A stretch of 28,391 bases of DNA, taken from positions 1 through 28,391 of the forward strand of contig CAADVD010000009.1 of assembly GCA_900752435.1 (NCBI GenBank). Reading direction: 5' to 3'. Under the pieces are notes generated by a model that saw only the letters and a list, made by a program, of their open reading frames with translations, did no database searches and was not told the DNA's origin. The translations under genes were made by a program, and so were the position numbers. The stretch comes from Oscillospiraceae bacterium. Its GTDB lineage: Bacteria; Bacillota; Clostridia; Oscillospirales; Ruminococcaceae. This document shows positions 6,808 to 14,452 of this stretch, piece after piece (the stretch's first letter is position 1; each line of letters begins with the position of its first letter).

Positions 6808-7206
6808 TTAACGTTTCGAGAACTGCGGTGCGCGACGGGCTGCCTTGAGACCGTATTTCTTACGTTCTTTCATTCTCGGGTCACGGGTCAGGAAGCCTGC
6901 TTTTTTCAGTACCGGACGAAGTGCTTCGTCATACTGAAGCAGTGCTCTGGACAAGCCGTGGCGAATCGCACCAGCCTGACCGGTTACGCCGCCGCCTGCA
7001 ACGGTGCAAACGATGTCAAATTTGTCCAAGGTATCAGTCAGATTCAGCGGCTGACGAACGATCAGCTTCAAAGTTTCCAGACCGAAGTAATCATCAATGT
7101 TTCTGCCATTCACGGTGATGGAGCCAGTACCGGCATACACGCGAACTCTAGCAACCGAGCTTTTTCTTCTGCCGGTGCCGTAAAAATATGGTTTAGAATC
7201 GTACAT
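6808..7206 (-). CDS. rpsI: 30S ribosomal protein S9
   Basis: 132 residues, close to the usual 130. It shows the family signature FYGTGRRKSSVARVRVY near the start, GGGVTGQAGAIRHGLSRALL in the middle, and the basic tail KERKKYGLKAARRAPQFSKR that reaches the ribosomal P site. Its start follows rplM by 18 nt with an AAGGGGG site, the normal rplM-rpsI pair. Confidence 0.98.
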   Translation of the reverse strand: MYDSKPYFYGTGRRKSSVARVRVYAGTGSITVNGRNIDDYFGLETLKLIVRQPLNLTDTLDKFDIVCTVAGGGVTGQAGAIRHGLSRALLQYDEALRPVLKKAGFLTRDPRMKERKKYGLKAARRAPQFSKR

Positions 7207-7224
7207 ATTCAGTTAGCCCCCTTC

Positions 7225-7653
7225 TTATAATGTGTAAGCTTCAGGTTTCTGAGCTGCGTTGTCGTGCTGTGCACCAGCGTACACGCGCAGACGGCGAAGC
7301 TGTGTTCTGCCCAAAGTGCTGTCAGGAAGCATACCTTTCACAGCAATCATCATTGCCTTGTCCGGAGCAGTTTCCATCAATTTGCCGTAGCTGATTTCTT
7401 TCAGGCCGCCAATCCAGCCGGTGTGCCAGCGGTAAAATTTCTGTTCTGCTTTTCTGCCGGTCAAAACTGCTTTTGCACAGTTGATGATGATCACGTGATC
7501 GCCGCAATCGCAGTGCGGAGCGAAGGTTGGTTTGTGTTTGCCGCGCAGGATGTGCGCCGCTTTTGCCGCGACACGGCCGAGAGACTGGCCTTCTGCGTCG
7601 AGAACATACCATTTGCGGTTGATGGTTTCAACCTTTGGCATTGTAGTTGACAT
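7225..7653 (-). CDS. rplM: 50S ribosomal protein L13
   Basis: 142 residues, the standard length. Signature parts are KWYVLDAEGQSLGRVAAKAA, GDHVIIINCAKAVLTGRK, HTGWIGGLKE and AVKGMLPDSTLGRTQLRRLRVYAG. The ATG follows GGAGG by 7 nt. It leads the L13-S9 operon from a strong promoter; the leader of about 65 nt has a small CACT/AGTG hairpin but I cannot confirm a known L13 leader fold. Confidence 0.98.
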   Translation of the reverse strand: MSTTMPKVETINRKWYVLDAEGQSLGRVAAKAAHILRGKHKPTFAPHCDCGDHVIIINCAKAVLTGRKAEQKFYRWHTGWIGGLKEISYGKLMETAPDKAMMIAVKGMLPDSTLGRTQLRRLRVYAGAQHDNAAQKPEAYTL

Positions 7654-7726
7654 AGTCGTTCCTCCATAAATCGTTGGTTTTTTGAAATAAAGTATCCGTT
7701 GTCCACTTTTTTTCAGTGCAAGAGCT

Positions 7727-7755
7727 ATTATATCGCATTTGCATTTTCACGTCAA
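7727..7755 (-). promoter_or_regulatory. promoter of rplM-rpsI
   Basis: TTGACG (7750-7755), 17-nt spacer, TATAAT (7727-7732) on the minus strand. Confidence 0.9.
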
Positions 7756-7806
7756 GCTCAAAAACGCTGTTAATTTCAAATAAATCCAGTTCTCACTCGT
7801 TTTCTC

Positions 7807-8586
7807 TTAATTTTTCTCATTTTCTCTCTGTTTCTCATTCTTCATTTCACTTTTATTTTGGCCGAATGTAGCACCGCCCCAGCCGTCCAAATTCGCCCGC
7901 CGCATCGCGCCGAACAACCGAAATTTGAAGCCATCATCCTCTTTTTCGCGTTCACGCAGAAATTCTTTCATCTTTTGGCGAGAAGTTGTCCCATCAGCAG
8001 GACACTTGGATTTAACAATGGGCAAAGCGTTCCGTTCAGCGGCTTTGCGCACATCGCGTTCCGGCGCAAACACCATTGGGCGAATCATCCACAAATCTCG
8101 CTTTGAAAGGTAACTTTTTGGTGCAAAACAGCCCAATCTTCCCTCTGTAAACAAGTTCATCATAAAGGTTTCAATGGCATCGTCGTAGTGATGACCAAGA
8201 GCAAGCTTGTTGCAGCCGTGGGCTTTGGCGGTTTCGTGCAGTGCTCCGCGGCGCATTTTTGCGCATAAGCTGCACGGGTGCTTTTCTTTGCGAATGTCAA
8301 ACACGATTTCGCCGATGCGCGTGCGTTCCAGAATGTATTCCACACCCAATTCTTCACAAAGCGCCTGTATGGGCGTATAATCCGTCTGCACGCCGCCAAA
8401 ACAGGGGTCTAGGGTGATGGCAACCACCTCGTAATCGATGCCGATGAAGCGCTGAAGCAGTACCAGCCCTTTCAGCAATACCAGCGAATCTTTGCCGCCG
8501 GAAACGCCGACGGCAATTCGGTCGCCATTTTGGATGAGGTCGAACTCATGGATGGCTTTGCGCATATAGCCCAACATTTTCTGCAT
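7807..8586 (-). CDS. TtcA-like PP-loop ATPase (tRNA thiolation family)
   Basis: About 259 residues. The N-terminal PP-loop SGGKDS is at residues 29-34, a CSLC pair at 105-108, and KCPADGTTSRQ supplies a third cysteine. These are the ATP-binding and iron-sulfur cysteine features of TtcA/TtuA-type tRNA 2-thiolation enzymes. In proteobacteria TtcA makes 2-thiocytidine at tRNA position 32; the Bacillota relatives are less well studied, so the exact base is inferred. The C-terminus is a charged low-complexity tail. The ATG at 8586 follows AAAGGA; a GTG at 8607 in frame is less likely. Confidence 0.85.
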   Translation of the reverse strand: MQKMLGYMRKAIHEFDLIQNGDRIAVGVSGGKDSLVLLKGLVLLQRFIGIDYEVVAITLDPCFGGVQTDYTPIQALCEELGVEYILERTRIGEIVFDIRKEKHPCSLCAKMRRGALHETAKAHGCNKLALGHHYDDAIETFMMNLFTEGRLGCFAPKSYLSKRDLWMIRPMVFAPERDVRKAAERNALPIVKSKCPADGTTSRQKMKEFLREREKEDDGFKFRLFGAMRRANLDGWGGATFGQNKSEMKNEKQRENEKN

Positions 8587-8621
8587 TGGTAGATTTTCCT
8601 TTCCCACTTTTCATTGCATAT

Positions 8622-8630
8622 ATTATAGCA
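8622..8630 (-). promoter_or_regulatory. extended -10 promoter of the TtcA-like gene
   Basis: The minus strand reads TGCTATAAT with no good -35; the start would lie about 25-30 nt before the coding region. Confidence 0.6.
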
Positions 8631-8759
8631 TAGCCCTAGGAATTCGCGCAAGATGGCAGAAATTTAGTTTGATATTCAAAGCATTTGGGAATGCGCACAG
8701 AAAGCGGTTGTTTGGACAGGCCGCAGAATTCCCCTTTCACTATTCCCTCAAAAATGGGG

Positions 8760-8787
8760 AAAAGTTGCACGCGAACGTGCAACTTTT
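8760..8787. terminator. hairpin, probable terminator of the zinc-ribbon gene
   Basis: A 12-bp stem AAAAGTTGCACG (8760-8771), a CGAA tetraloop and its complement (8776-8787). No plus-strand gene ends here, so it most likely stops minus-strand transcription arriving from the gene at 9029-9562. Confidence 0.65.
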
Positions 8788-8831
8788 CGTGAGAATTTAA
8801 AGAATGTTTACAATATTAAAAATTGATGTTT

Positions 8832-8976
8832 GTAGGGGTCGATGCCTACATCGACTCGCTTGGTAGCATATTGTTGTGGGTGATTATTGGGGCTTTAAGA
8901 TTCTTTTTGTTTTATGCTTCCTATTTATGTTAGATGCTCGAGGGAAAAACGGTACGATGTGGGCATCGTACCCTAC
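8832..8976. repeat. MITE-like element with imperfect terminal inverted repeats
   Basis: The left end GTAGGGGTCGATGCCTACAT (from 8832) and the right end, read on the opposite strand as GTAGGGTACGATGCCCACAT (from 8976), match at most positions. Each end is also a small palindrome (CGATG..CATCG). The roughly 145-bp interior has no ORF. Similar short dispersed repeats are common in clostridial genomes; copy number cannot be judged here. Confidence 0.6.
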
Positions 8977-9028
8977 GGGGATTGCGAGATATTATTTGTT
9001 TTGTTGTATGGAATAATACAACTATTTC

Positions 9029-9562
9029 TTATCTTTGCTGGCTAATCTTTTTTTGAATTAGTGTGCAGATTTCGTTTGCTTTTTCTACTGTACAGGCACA
9101 TGTCTGTGCTTTTGCTTCAATGGTAACAATTTTTCCACGCACACATTTTACATTAATAATATCAGAATACAAAAATTCAAATTGTTTATTTAAAGCATAT
9201 GTCCCATAGACTTTGTTTTCACAAACGCAAATTGTCATTTGTTTTAGTTCTGCAAGACGTGGCAATTGGATAATTGTTCCAACAAACGCCGCAATTGCAA
9301 TAATTAAAAACATAGTTTTTTCATCATTAGTCAAGCCATCTCTTCCATAACTGGAGACTCCCGCCATCAAATAGGTTATCCACATGACAACACTTAAAAT
9401 GCCAAACATCACGCATACCACAATCAACATATTTACTGTAGACTTTTCTGGACCTGCTTTTAACAGAATCTGATTGGATGCGTTTGCGCTTGTTCTTTTA
9501 CCGCAAGATGGGCAGAATTTGGAACTTTCAGAAAGTTGAGTACCACAATTTTTACAAAACAT
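9029..9562 (-). CDS. zinc-ribbon membrane protein of unknown function
   Basis: 177 residues. An N-terminal zinc ribbon (CKNCGTQLSESSKFCPSCGK) is followed by a linker, two membrane helices at about 43-68 and 84-101, and a soluble C-terminal domain of about 70 residues that could be a small PH-like fold (FLYSDIINVKCVRGKIVTIEAK). Such zinc-ribbon/two-helix proteins are frequent in Clostridia and uncharacterised. The ATG has GGGAGG about 8 nt upstream. The gene lies downstream of a terminator and a short ORF, suggesting attenuation control. Confidence 0.85.
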   Translation of the reverse strand: MFCKNCGTQLSESSKFCPSCGKRTSANASNQILLKAGPEKSTVNMLIVVCVMFGILSVVMWITYLMAGVSSYGRDGLTNDEKTMFLIIAIAAFVGTIIQLPRLAELKQMTICVCENKVYGTYALNKQFEFLYSDIINVKCVRGKIVTIEAKAQTCACTVEKANEICTLIQKKISQQR

Positions 9563-9593
9563 AAGGATCCTCCCTCTAAATTATCTGCATACA

Positions 9594-9619
9594 TCAAAAA
9601 AAGTTTGCATACAAACTTT
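9594..9619 (-). terminator. intrinsic terminator (possible attenuator) ahead of the zinc-ribbon gene
   Basis: AAAGTTTG (minus strand, 9619-9612), loop TATG, CAAACTTT (9607-9600), then a U run. It starts at the stop codon of the 16-codon ORF and ends about 30 nt before the zinc-ribbon start. Confidence 0.8.
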
Positions 9620-9668
9620 ATGTTCCGGTCATACAGTATAAAATGATTGGATAAATTGCACTTTTCAT
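9618..9668 (-). CDS. 16-residue leader-type peptide ORF
   Basis: The ORF reads MKSAIYPIILYCMTGT with GGGAGG at 7-nt spacing, a better site than many full genes in this window have. Its stop TAA touches the terminator stem. The hydrophobic core could be a leader peptide for attenuation of the zinc-ribbon gene or a tiny membrane peptide of type I toxin size. No homology is recognised. Confidence 0.5.
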   Translation of the reverse strand: MKSAIYPIILYCMTGT

Positions 9669-9686
9669 TTGATTACCTCCCGATTC

Positions 9687-9756
9687 TTTCTCAAAAATTC
9701 TGTTCGCCGGAGAAAAAAGTGCAGCTATTCCCCCGGCAAACAGTGTTTTTGAGAAA
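9687..9756 (-). ncRNA. long leader hairpin upstream of the 16-codon ORF
   Basis: Two co-linear paired blocks form one stem: TTTCTCAAAA (9687-9696) pairs with TTTTGAGAAA (9747-9756), and CTGTTCGCCGG (9700-9710) pairs with CCGGCAAACAG (9733-9743) with one mismatch or wobble. It ends about 10 nt from the ribosome site of the small ORF. A second hairpin, ATGCCGTG/CACGGCAT, lies at 9763-9798. Confidence 0.6.
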
Positions 9757-9862
9757 ACAACAATGCCGTGCAGGGTTTATTCGAACCTTACACGGCATTT
9801 TCAAATCGTTCGGCAACACAAATAAAACGTCGGGAAATCCCTTCGCTTTTGGATGCTGAGCT

Positions 9863-9895
9863 ATTCTATCATGCAAATTCACAAGCGCCTGTCAA
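9863..9895 (-). promoter_or_regulatory. putative promoter for the structured leader
   Basis: A perfect TTGACA (9890-9895) preceded by a T-rich stretch; the -10 is poor (ATGATA at 17 nt or TAGAAT at 21 nt). Confidence 0.4.
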
Positions 9896-9908
9896 AATAA
9901 AACTATTC

Positions 9909-9937
9909 TTGCTTAAAGGGGCAAAATAGCATATAAT
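9909..9937 (+). promoter_or_regulatory. promoter of candidate small RNA
   Basis: TTGCTT (9909-9914), 17-nt spacer, TATAAT (9932-9937). It diverges from the leader promoter at 9863-9895. Confidence 0.75.
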
Positions 9938-9943
9938 AATAAA

Positions 9944-10039
9944 CGCAGTACAGCCGTATGACTGTTGTGTAAGGTGGGTGAGCACCTGCGCAAGCGGAAA
10001 GATGTTGGCGCATCTTTCCGCCGCTGCATTTTTGTTTTC
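9944..10039 (+). ncRNA. candidate structured small RNA
   Basis: A self-contained unit of about 95 nt with no ORF. Hairpins are ACAG/CTGT (9950-9965), AGGTG/CACCT with a GGTGAG loop (9972-9987), and an 11-bp GCGGAAAGATG/CATCTTTCCGC stem (9994-10021). GCAG at 9945 can pair with CTGC at 10024 to close a three-way structure, and ATTTTTGTTTTC follows as the U tract. I could not match it to 6S, SRP, tmRNA, RNase P or a known riboswitch. typA lies about 340 nt downstream beyond another terminator, so it is probably not the typA leader. Confidence 0.6.
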
Positions 10040-10166
10040 TCAAGATTAATTATACAGCTTTGTGCTTTATTTGGCAATATTTTTTTGCCAAAAAGTTTTA
10101 AAATCTTTCATAAAAATCAAAAAGTCGTACCGTACTTTCAATTCCTTTTTTCTTGGATGGATGATG

Positions 10167-10200
10167 AGCGAAACGTCAAGAAGCGTTTCGCTTTCTTTAT
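10167..10200 (+). terminator. orphan intrinsic terminator upstream of typA
   Basis: Stem AGCGAAACG (10167-10175) and CGTTTCGCT (10184-10192) followed by TTCTTTATT. It may stop readthrough from the small-RNA promoter. The stretch 10040-10166 holds only a TTGGCAA/TTGCCAA hairpin and no supported gene. Confidence 0.75.
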
Positions 10201-10307
10201 TCTGTGTCCTGCATCGACAGAAACAAAAACATTGCCCAAAACCCCTTTTCAAAACGGCTTTCCTTGTATACACTGTTACAAATCTTTAAATTTTTTTGTA
10301 AAAAAAG

Positions 10308-10336
10308 TAGAAATTAACGGCAATTCGACTTATAAT
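10308..10336 (+). promoter_or_regulatory. typA promoter
   Basis: TATAAT at 10331-10336 with TAGAAA at 10308-10313, spacing 17. The predicted start near 10343 leaves about 40 nt of leader before the TTG codon. Confidence 0.65.
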
Positions 10337-10383
10337 AAAAATGTATGGGAAAAATCATTCGGAATCAAAAAGGAGTAGTAGAC

Positions 10384-12201
10384 TTGATTAGAGAAGACTT
10401 GAGAAACATTGCCATCGTGGCGCACGTTGACCATGGTAAAACCACGCTCGTCGACGAAATGCTCAAACAGGGCGGCGCATTTCGCGAAAATCAGGTTGTT
10501 CAGGATCGCGTCATGGACAACAACGACCTCGAACGTGAACGCGGTATCACCATTTTGGCTAAAAATACTTCCGCCAATTACAAGGGCGTTAAAATTAACA
10601 TCATCGACACCCCCGGCCATGCCGACTTCGCCGGCGAGGTGGAGCGCGTACTGAAAATGGTGGACGGCGTGCTTCTGCTCGTGGACAGCTTTGAGGGCAC
10701 GATGCCGCAGACGCGCTTTGTGCTTCAAAAAGCGTTGGAGCTGGGCCACAAAATCATCGTGGTGGTCAACAAGATGGACCGTCCGGACGCGCGTTTGGAC
10801 GAAATCGAAGACGAAGTGCTGGAACTGCTGATGGACTTGGACGCCACCGAAGAACAGCTCGACAGTCCGGTCATTTACTGCTCCGGCCGTGAAGGAACCG
10901 CCACGCTCGACTATACCAAGCCGGGTACGGATTTGGTGCCGTTGTTTGAAGCGATTCTGAAACACATTCCAGCGCCGGAGGGCGAACCGGAAGAACCGTT
11001 CCAGATGCTCGTTTCCTCCATCGACTACAACGATTACGTTGGCCGTATTGCCATTGGACGCATTGACCGCGGTACGCTGCACCAGAATCAGGAAGTGATG
11101 GTGTGCGATTACCACAATCCGAAGCGCCGCTATAAAGGCAAGGTAGTCAACCTGTATCAGATTGAGAATTTGAAGAGAACACCGTGTGAGACGGCAACAG
11201 TGGGCGATATTGTGTGCATTTCCGGTATTGCCGATTTGACCATTGGGGATACACTGTGCGATCCGGCTGTGGTCGAACCGATTGAGTTTGTAGCGATTTC
11301 TCAGCCGACCATCGAAATGACGTTCTCCGTCAACAACTCCCCGTTTGCCGGACGTGAGGGCAAGTTTGTCACCACCAGACAGATTCGCGAACGTTTGGAA
11401 CGCGAATTGCTCAAGGACGTTTCCTTGCGCGTAACCGAAGCAGAAAACACCGACAGCTTCTTGGTTGCCGGACGCGGTGAAATGCATTTGTCCATTCTGA
11501 TTGAAACGATGCGCCGTGAGGGCTATGAATTGCAGGTGAGCACGCCGCGTGTGCTGTACCGCGAAATCGACGGCAAGAAATGTGAGCCGGTGGAACGCCT
11601 TGTGGTGGACGTGCCGGAGGAATACATGGGTTCCGTTATGGAAAAAATGGGCAACCGAAAGGGCGAATTGCAGCATATGCAGCCGCAGGGCAACCGTATG
11701 CGCATTGAATTTTTGGTGCCGTCCCGTGGCTTGTTCGGATACAAGAATGAATTTTTGACCGACACCAAGGGTGAGGGCATCATGAGCTCGGTGTTTGAAC
11801 GGTATGAACCGTATAAGGGCGAGATTGCGAAACGAACCACGGGATCGTTGGTTTCGTATGAAACCGGTGAGTCGATTACGTATGGTTTGTACAACGCACA
11901 GGAGCGCGGTACGCTGTTTATCGGTGCTGGTGTGCCGGTATATGAGGGTATGGTTATCGGACAATCTCCGAAAGCGGAGGATTTGGTGGTCAATGTTTGT
12001 AAGAAGAAACAGCTCACCAATACCCGTGCTTCCGGTTCGGATGACGCGCTGCGTTTGGTTCCGCCGAAGACGATGAGCTTGGAGCAGGCGCTGGAATTCA
12101 TCAACGACGACGAGCTGATTGAAGTGACACCGGAGAATATCCGCATTCGCAAGGCGATTTTGGATAACACGCTGAGAGCAAAACAGAGAAATAAAAAATA
12201 A
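10384..12201 (+). CDS. typA: translational GTPase TypA/BipA
   Basis: About 605 residues, the family's normal length. GTPase motifs are AHVDHGKTT, the ERGITI effector segment, DTPGHADF and NKMDRPDAR; EF-Tu-like domain II, EF-G-like domains and the TypA-specific C-terminal domain (KTMSLEQALEFINDDELIEVTPENIRIRK) follow. It binds the ribosome in the EF-G site and acts in 50S assembly and stress or cold growth. I chose TTG 10384 because AAAAGGAG ends 8 nt before it and the N-terminus IREDLRNIAIVAHVDHG is standard. The in-frame ATG at 10345 sits at the predicted transcription start without a ribosome site. Confidence 0.97.
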   Translation: MIREDLRNIAIVAHVDHGKTTLVDEMLKQGGAFRENQVVQDRVMDNNDLERERGITILAKNTSANYKGVKINIIDTPGHADFAGEVERVLKMVDGVLLLVDSFEGTMPQTRFVLQKALELGHKIIVVVNKMDRPDARLDEIEDEVLELLMDLDATEEQLDSPVIYCSGREGTATLDYTKPGTDLVPLFEAILKHIPAPEGEPEEPFQMLVSSIDYNDYVGRIAIGRIDRGTLHQNQEVMVCDYHNPKRRYKGKVVNLYQIENLKRTPCETATVGDIVCISGIADLTIGDTLCDPAVVEPIEFVAISQPTIEMTFSVNNSPFAGREGKFVTTRQIRERLERELLKDVSLRVTEAENTDSFLVAGRGEMHLSILIETMRREGYELQVSTPRVLYREIDGKKCEPVERLVVDVPEEYMGSVMEKMGNRKGELQHMQPQGNRMRIEFLVPSRGLFGYKNEFLTDTKGEGIMSSVFERYEPYKGEIAKRTTGSLVSYETGESITYGLYNAQERGTLFIGAGVPVYEGMVIGQSPKAEDLVVNVCKKKQLTNTRASGSDDALRLVPPKTMSLEQALEFINDDELIEVTPENIRIRKAILDNTLRAKQRNKK

Positions 12202-12218
12202 CTTGCTGCGAGGTCGGT

Positions 12219-12692
12219 ATGGACAAGGATTGTTGTTTTCAGGACAAAACGGATTGGTTCCGCTACCGTGCGGCGGCGATTATCATCGAAAACGGGTGCG
12301 TTCTGCTGGCCAGCAACGAAACGGCTGATTACTATTATTCCGTCGGCGGTGGTGTGCATCTGGGCGAAACGGCCGAAGAAGCCGTGATGCGGGAAGTTTG
12401 GGAAGAAACGGGCGTGCGGTATGAAATCGACCGGTTGGCTTTTGTACATGAAAATTTCTTTGACGGTAACGGTCACATTGAAGGATTGCGCTGTCACGAA
12501 ATCGCGCTTTACTTTCTCATGAAGCCCAGAGGTTCGCAGGAATTGGACAGCCACAGTGTTTGCGCGGAGGGACGGGAATTTATGAATTGGATTCCCATTC
12601 GAGAATTGGGCAAGCATCGGGTTTATCCGACGTTTTTTGCGGAGAAACTGCTTCATTTGCCGGAGCATGTGGAGCATGTGATAACAAAATAA
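12219..12692 (+). CDS. Nudix hydrolase
   Basis: 157 residues with a complete Nudix box at about 44-66, matching G-x5-E-x7-R-E-U-x-E-E-x-G-U. Family members hydrolyse nucleoside diphosphates linked to another group; the substrate is not predictable. The gene follows typA by 17 nt with a GAGGT site and no terminator, so it is probably cotranscribed. Confidence 0.92.
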   Translation: MDKDCCFQDKTDWFRYRAAAIIIENGCVLLASNETADYYYSVGGGVHLGETAEEAVMREVWEETGVRYEIDRLAFVHENFFDGNGHIEGLRCHEIALYFLMKPRGSQELDSHSVCAEGREFMNWIPIRELGKHRVYPTFFAEKLLHLPEHVEHVITK

Positions 12693-12698
12693 GCCTTC

Positions 12699-12783
12699 GT
12701 TGTGCCACTATTCCAAAAAATAGCATGGCACAACCGGAATACACAATAAAAGAGTAAGGAGTATGGCATTGGCCATACTCCTT
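12699..12783 (+). terminator. two consecutive strong hairpins after the Nudix gene
   Basis: The first has GTTGTGCCA (12699-12707) and TGGCACAAC (12726-12734), extended by CTATT/AATAG. The second has AAGGAGTATGGC (12756-12767) and its complement (12772-12783). Neither has a good T run, so they may be processing or partial termination structures. Confidence 0.5.
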
Positions 12784-12844
12784 AAATCGTAATAATAAAT
12801 GGTAGATTATACATGCATAATATTAGAATTTGAAAGGGATGAAC

Positions 12845-13639
12845 ATGGGGAAGAAAAGTATTATCGGCGGTGCGGAACTAGGTGAGTTGTCTGTTGTGGA
12901 TAGAAACGCAGACGCAATTCATAAAGCAAATACTGATTTTTGGGATACAATAGGCAGTGAGTTCTTAGGCGTTACTGCATTGCCTGATTACGGCGCATTT
13001 GTGACAGAGGAAAAATTGCATTTATTCGGAAATCTCGCAAATAAAAAATTGCTGGAAATTGGCTGCGGCAACGGTCATTCCTTAAAATATGTATCCGATC
13101 AAGGTGCTTCTGAATTATGGGGAACGGATCTATCACCACTGCAAATGGAACGCACGAGAAAGTTTTTGACAGCACAAAAAGTAGATGCCAAACTGGTCTG
13201 CGCTCCAATGGAAAGTGAATGTGGCATACCGCACGATTATTTTGATTTTGTGTATTCCGTTTATGCCATTGGCTGGACAACGGATTTGAACAAGACATTG
13301 AAGCAAATTGCATCCTATCTGAAAAAAGACGGCATTTTTATTTTCAGTTGGTCGCATCCAATCCATAAATGCGTATCGGCAGAGAATGGTAAGCTTATCT
13401 TTCAAAATTCCTATTTTGATGAAGCGTGGTATTCCGTCTCTTTGGCAGATAAAGAATTTATGTTGTCCAATCGTAAGCTATCCACTTATGTGAATGCGCT
13501 TGCATCCAATGGATTTGTCATTGAACAACTGATTGAAGAAAGTGACGAGGATAGAATCTGTGCGGACGGTGAAAATGATTTTAGTAAGAAAGCCAAAATG
13601 CTTCCCGTAACTTTTGTCATAAAAGCACGAAAATTATAG
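12845..13639 (+). CDS. class I SAM-dependent methyltransferase
   Basis: About 264 residues. Motif I LLEIGCGNG is at residues 69-77, the acidic post-I position is in LWGTDLSPLQ, and the FDFVYSVYAIGWTTDLNKTLKQIASYLKKDGIFIFSW stretch covers motifs IV to VI, as in UbiE/Methyltransf_11-type enzymes. The substrate is unknown. The ATG at 12845 has AAAGGG at 6-nt spacing; starts at 12830 (TTG) and 12839 are less likely. It is more AT-rich than typA and has its own upstream region. Confidence 0.9.
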   Translation: MGKKSIIGGAELGELSVVDRNADAIHKANTDFWDTIGSEFLGVTALPDYGAFVTEEKLHLFGNLANKKLLEIGCGNGHSLKYVSDQGASELWGTDLSPLQMERTRKFLTAQKVDAKLVCAPMESECGIPHDYFDFVYSVYAIGWTTDLNKTLKQIASYLKKDGIFIFSWSHPIHKCVSAENGKLIFQNSYFDEAWYSVSLADKEFMLSNRKLSTYVNALASNGFVIEQLIEESDEDRICADGENDFSKKAKMLPVTFVIKARKL

Positions 13640-13678
13640 CTTCTGGTAAAACGAGCTGCTATGTCTATCTGAATATGC

Positions 13679-13712
13679 AAACCGCCGATATGGAATCCAT
13701 GTCGGCGGTTTT
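13679..13712. terminator. bidirectional terminator
   Basis: AAACCGCCGA and its complement with an inner ATGG/CCAT pairing, between convergent methyltransferase and TetR genes; a T-rich tail follows on the plus strand. Confidence 0.9.
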
Positions 13713-13738
13713 CTCCTTTTAGAAGGCTTTGTCTTATG

Positions 13739-14329
13739 CTAATCGCGCTGATCCACACCGTGGAAAAGCATGGATACGGTTTTTCGGATAAACGCATCCC
13801 GTTCTTCCTTGATGGTCAAATCATAGCCCAAAAGTGTTTTCGCGGTGTCGCCACTCAAAAATGCGGTCTGCATGGCGGAGGTCAGCAAAAAGGTCAGCAG
13901 TTTTTTATCCGATTCCGGCGCATCGCTCTGGATGGCATGGGCAAAGCCTTTCTGCGTATAGACGGTGTTGCTTTCGGGCTGGTAGTTTTCAAAATCGCCT
14001 AAGATGGAGAGGCGCGAAATGGCAGGATGGGCAAAAAGAAAGTCATACACCTGTATTGCCCAATCGGTCAGGCGTTCCTCATCCGACCATTCGTCCGGCT
14101 TGGCGTCCTCTCTTTTGACCGGTGAAAAGTTCAGAACCACTTGGCTGATGATGCGCTGAATGCAGATGGTAATCAGATTTTCCTTGCTGCCAAAATGATA
14201 GTTGAGCAAGCCTAAGCCTACGCCGGCTTTTTCCGTGATGGCGCGGGCGGTGATGTCTTTGATGTTTCCGTTGCTCTGTTCAATGAGTTCGGTGGTGATG
14301 CGGATAAGATGTTCTTTTGTGTCGTTCAT
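13739..14329 (-). CDS. TetR/AcrR-family transcriptional regulator
   Basis: 196 residues. The N-terminal helix-turn-helix is ITARAITEKAGVGLGLLNYHFGSKENL (about 25-51), with the usual LNYHFGSKE recognition segment. The C-terminal ligand domain is all-helical. The ligand and distant targets are unknown; a palindrome just after its own -10 suggests autorepression. No efflux gene is adjacent. Confidence 0.92.
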   Translation of the reverse strand: MNDTKEHLIRITTELIEQSNGNIKDITARAITEKAGVGLGLLNYHFGSKENLITICIQRIISQVVLNFSPVKREDAKPDEWSDEERLTDWAIQVYDFLFAHPAISRLSILGDFENYQPESNTVYTQKGFAHAIQSDAPESDKKLLTFLLTSAMQTAFLSGDTAKTLLGYDLTIKEERDAFIRKTVSMLFHGVDQRD

Positions 14330-14347
14330 CGTTTTACAGCGCCTTTC

Positions 14348-14393
14348 TGAACGTGGTTCAACTCTATTATACGGAACTATTTCGGAAAGTCAA
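14348..14393 (-). promoter_or_regulatory. TetR gene promoter with operator-like palindrome
   Basis: Minus strand: TTGACT (14388-14393), 16 nt, TATAAT (14366-14371). The perfect palindrome TGAAC-CAC-GTTCA (14348-14360) lies at the start of the transcript. Confidence 0.7.
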
Positions 14394-14403
14394 GCAAGTA
14401 CAG

Positions 14404-14444
14404 AGGGCTTTCAAAAGGGATTCGCAATCCATTTTGAAAGCCCT
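14404..14444. terminator. hairpin after the flavoprotein gene
   Basis: A 13-bp perfect stem AGGGCTTTCAAAA (14404-14416) and its complement (14432-14444). There is no strong T run, but the position immediately after the operon supports termination. Confidence 0.65.
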
Positions 14445-14452
14445 TTGCACTC

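Noticed and set aside
9966..9990. AAGGTGG...CACCTGCGC, reminiscent of the T-box antiterminator sequence.
   Set aside because: The promoter lies only about 30 nt upstream, leaving no room for a specifier stem, and no aminoacyl-tRNA synthetase or amino-acid gene follows.
10330..11964. A long minus-strand open frame of 544 codons opposite typA.
   Set aside because: It is a shadow of typA: no ribosome site, low-complexity His/Phe-rich translation, and the plus strand carries all TypA motifs.
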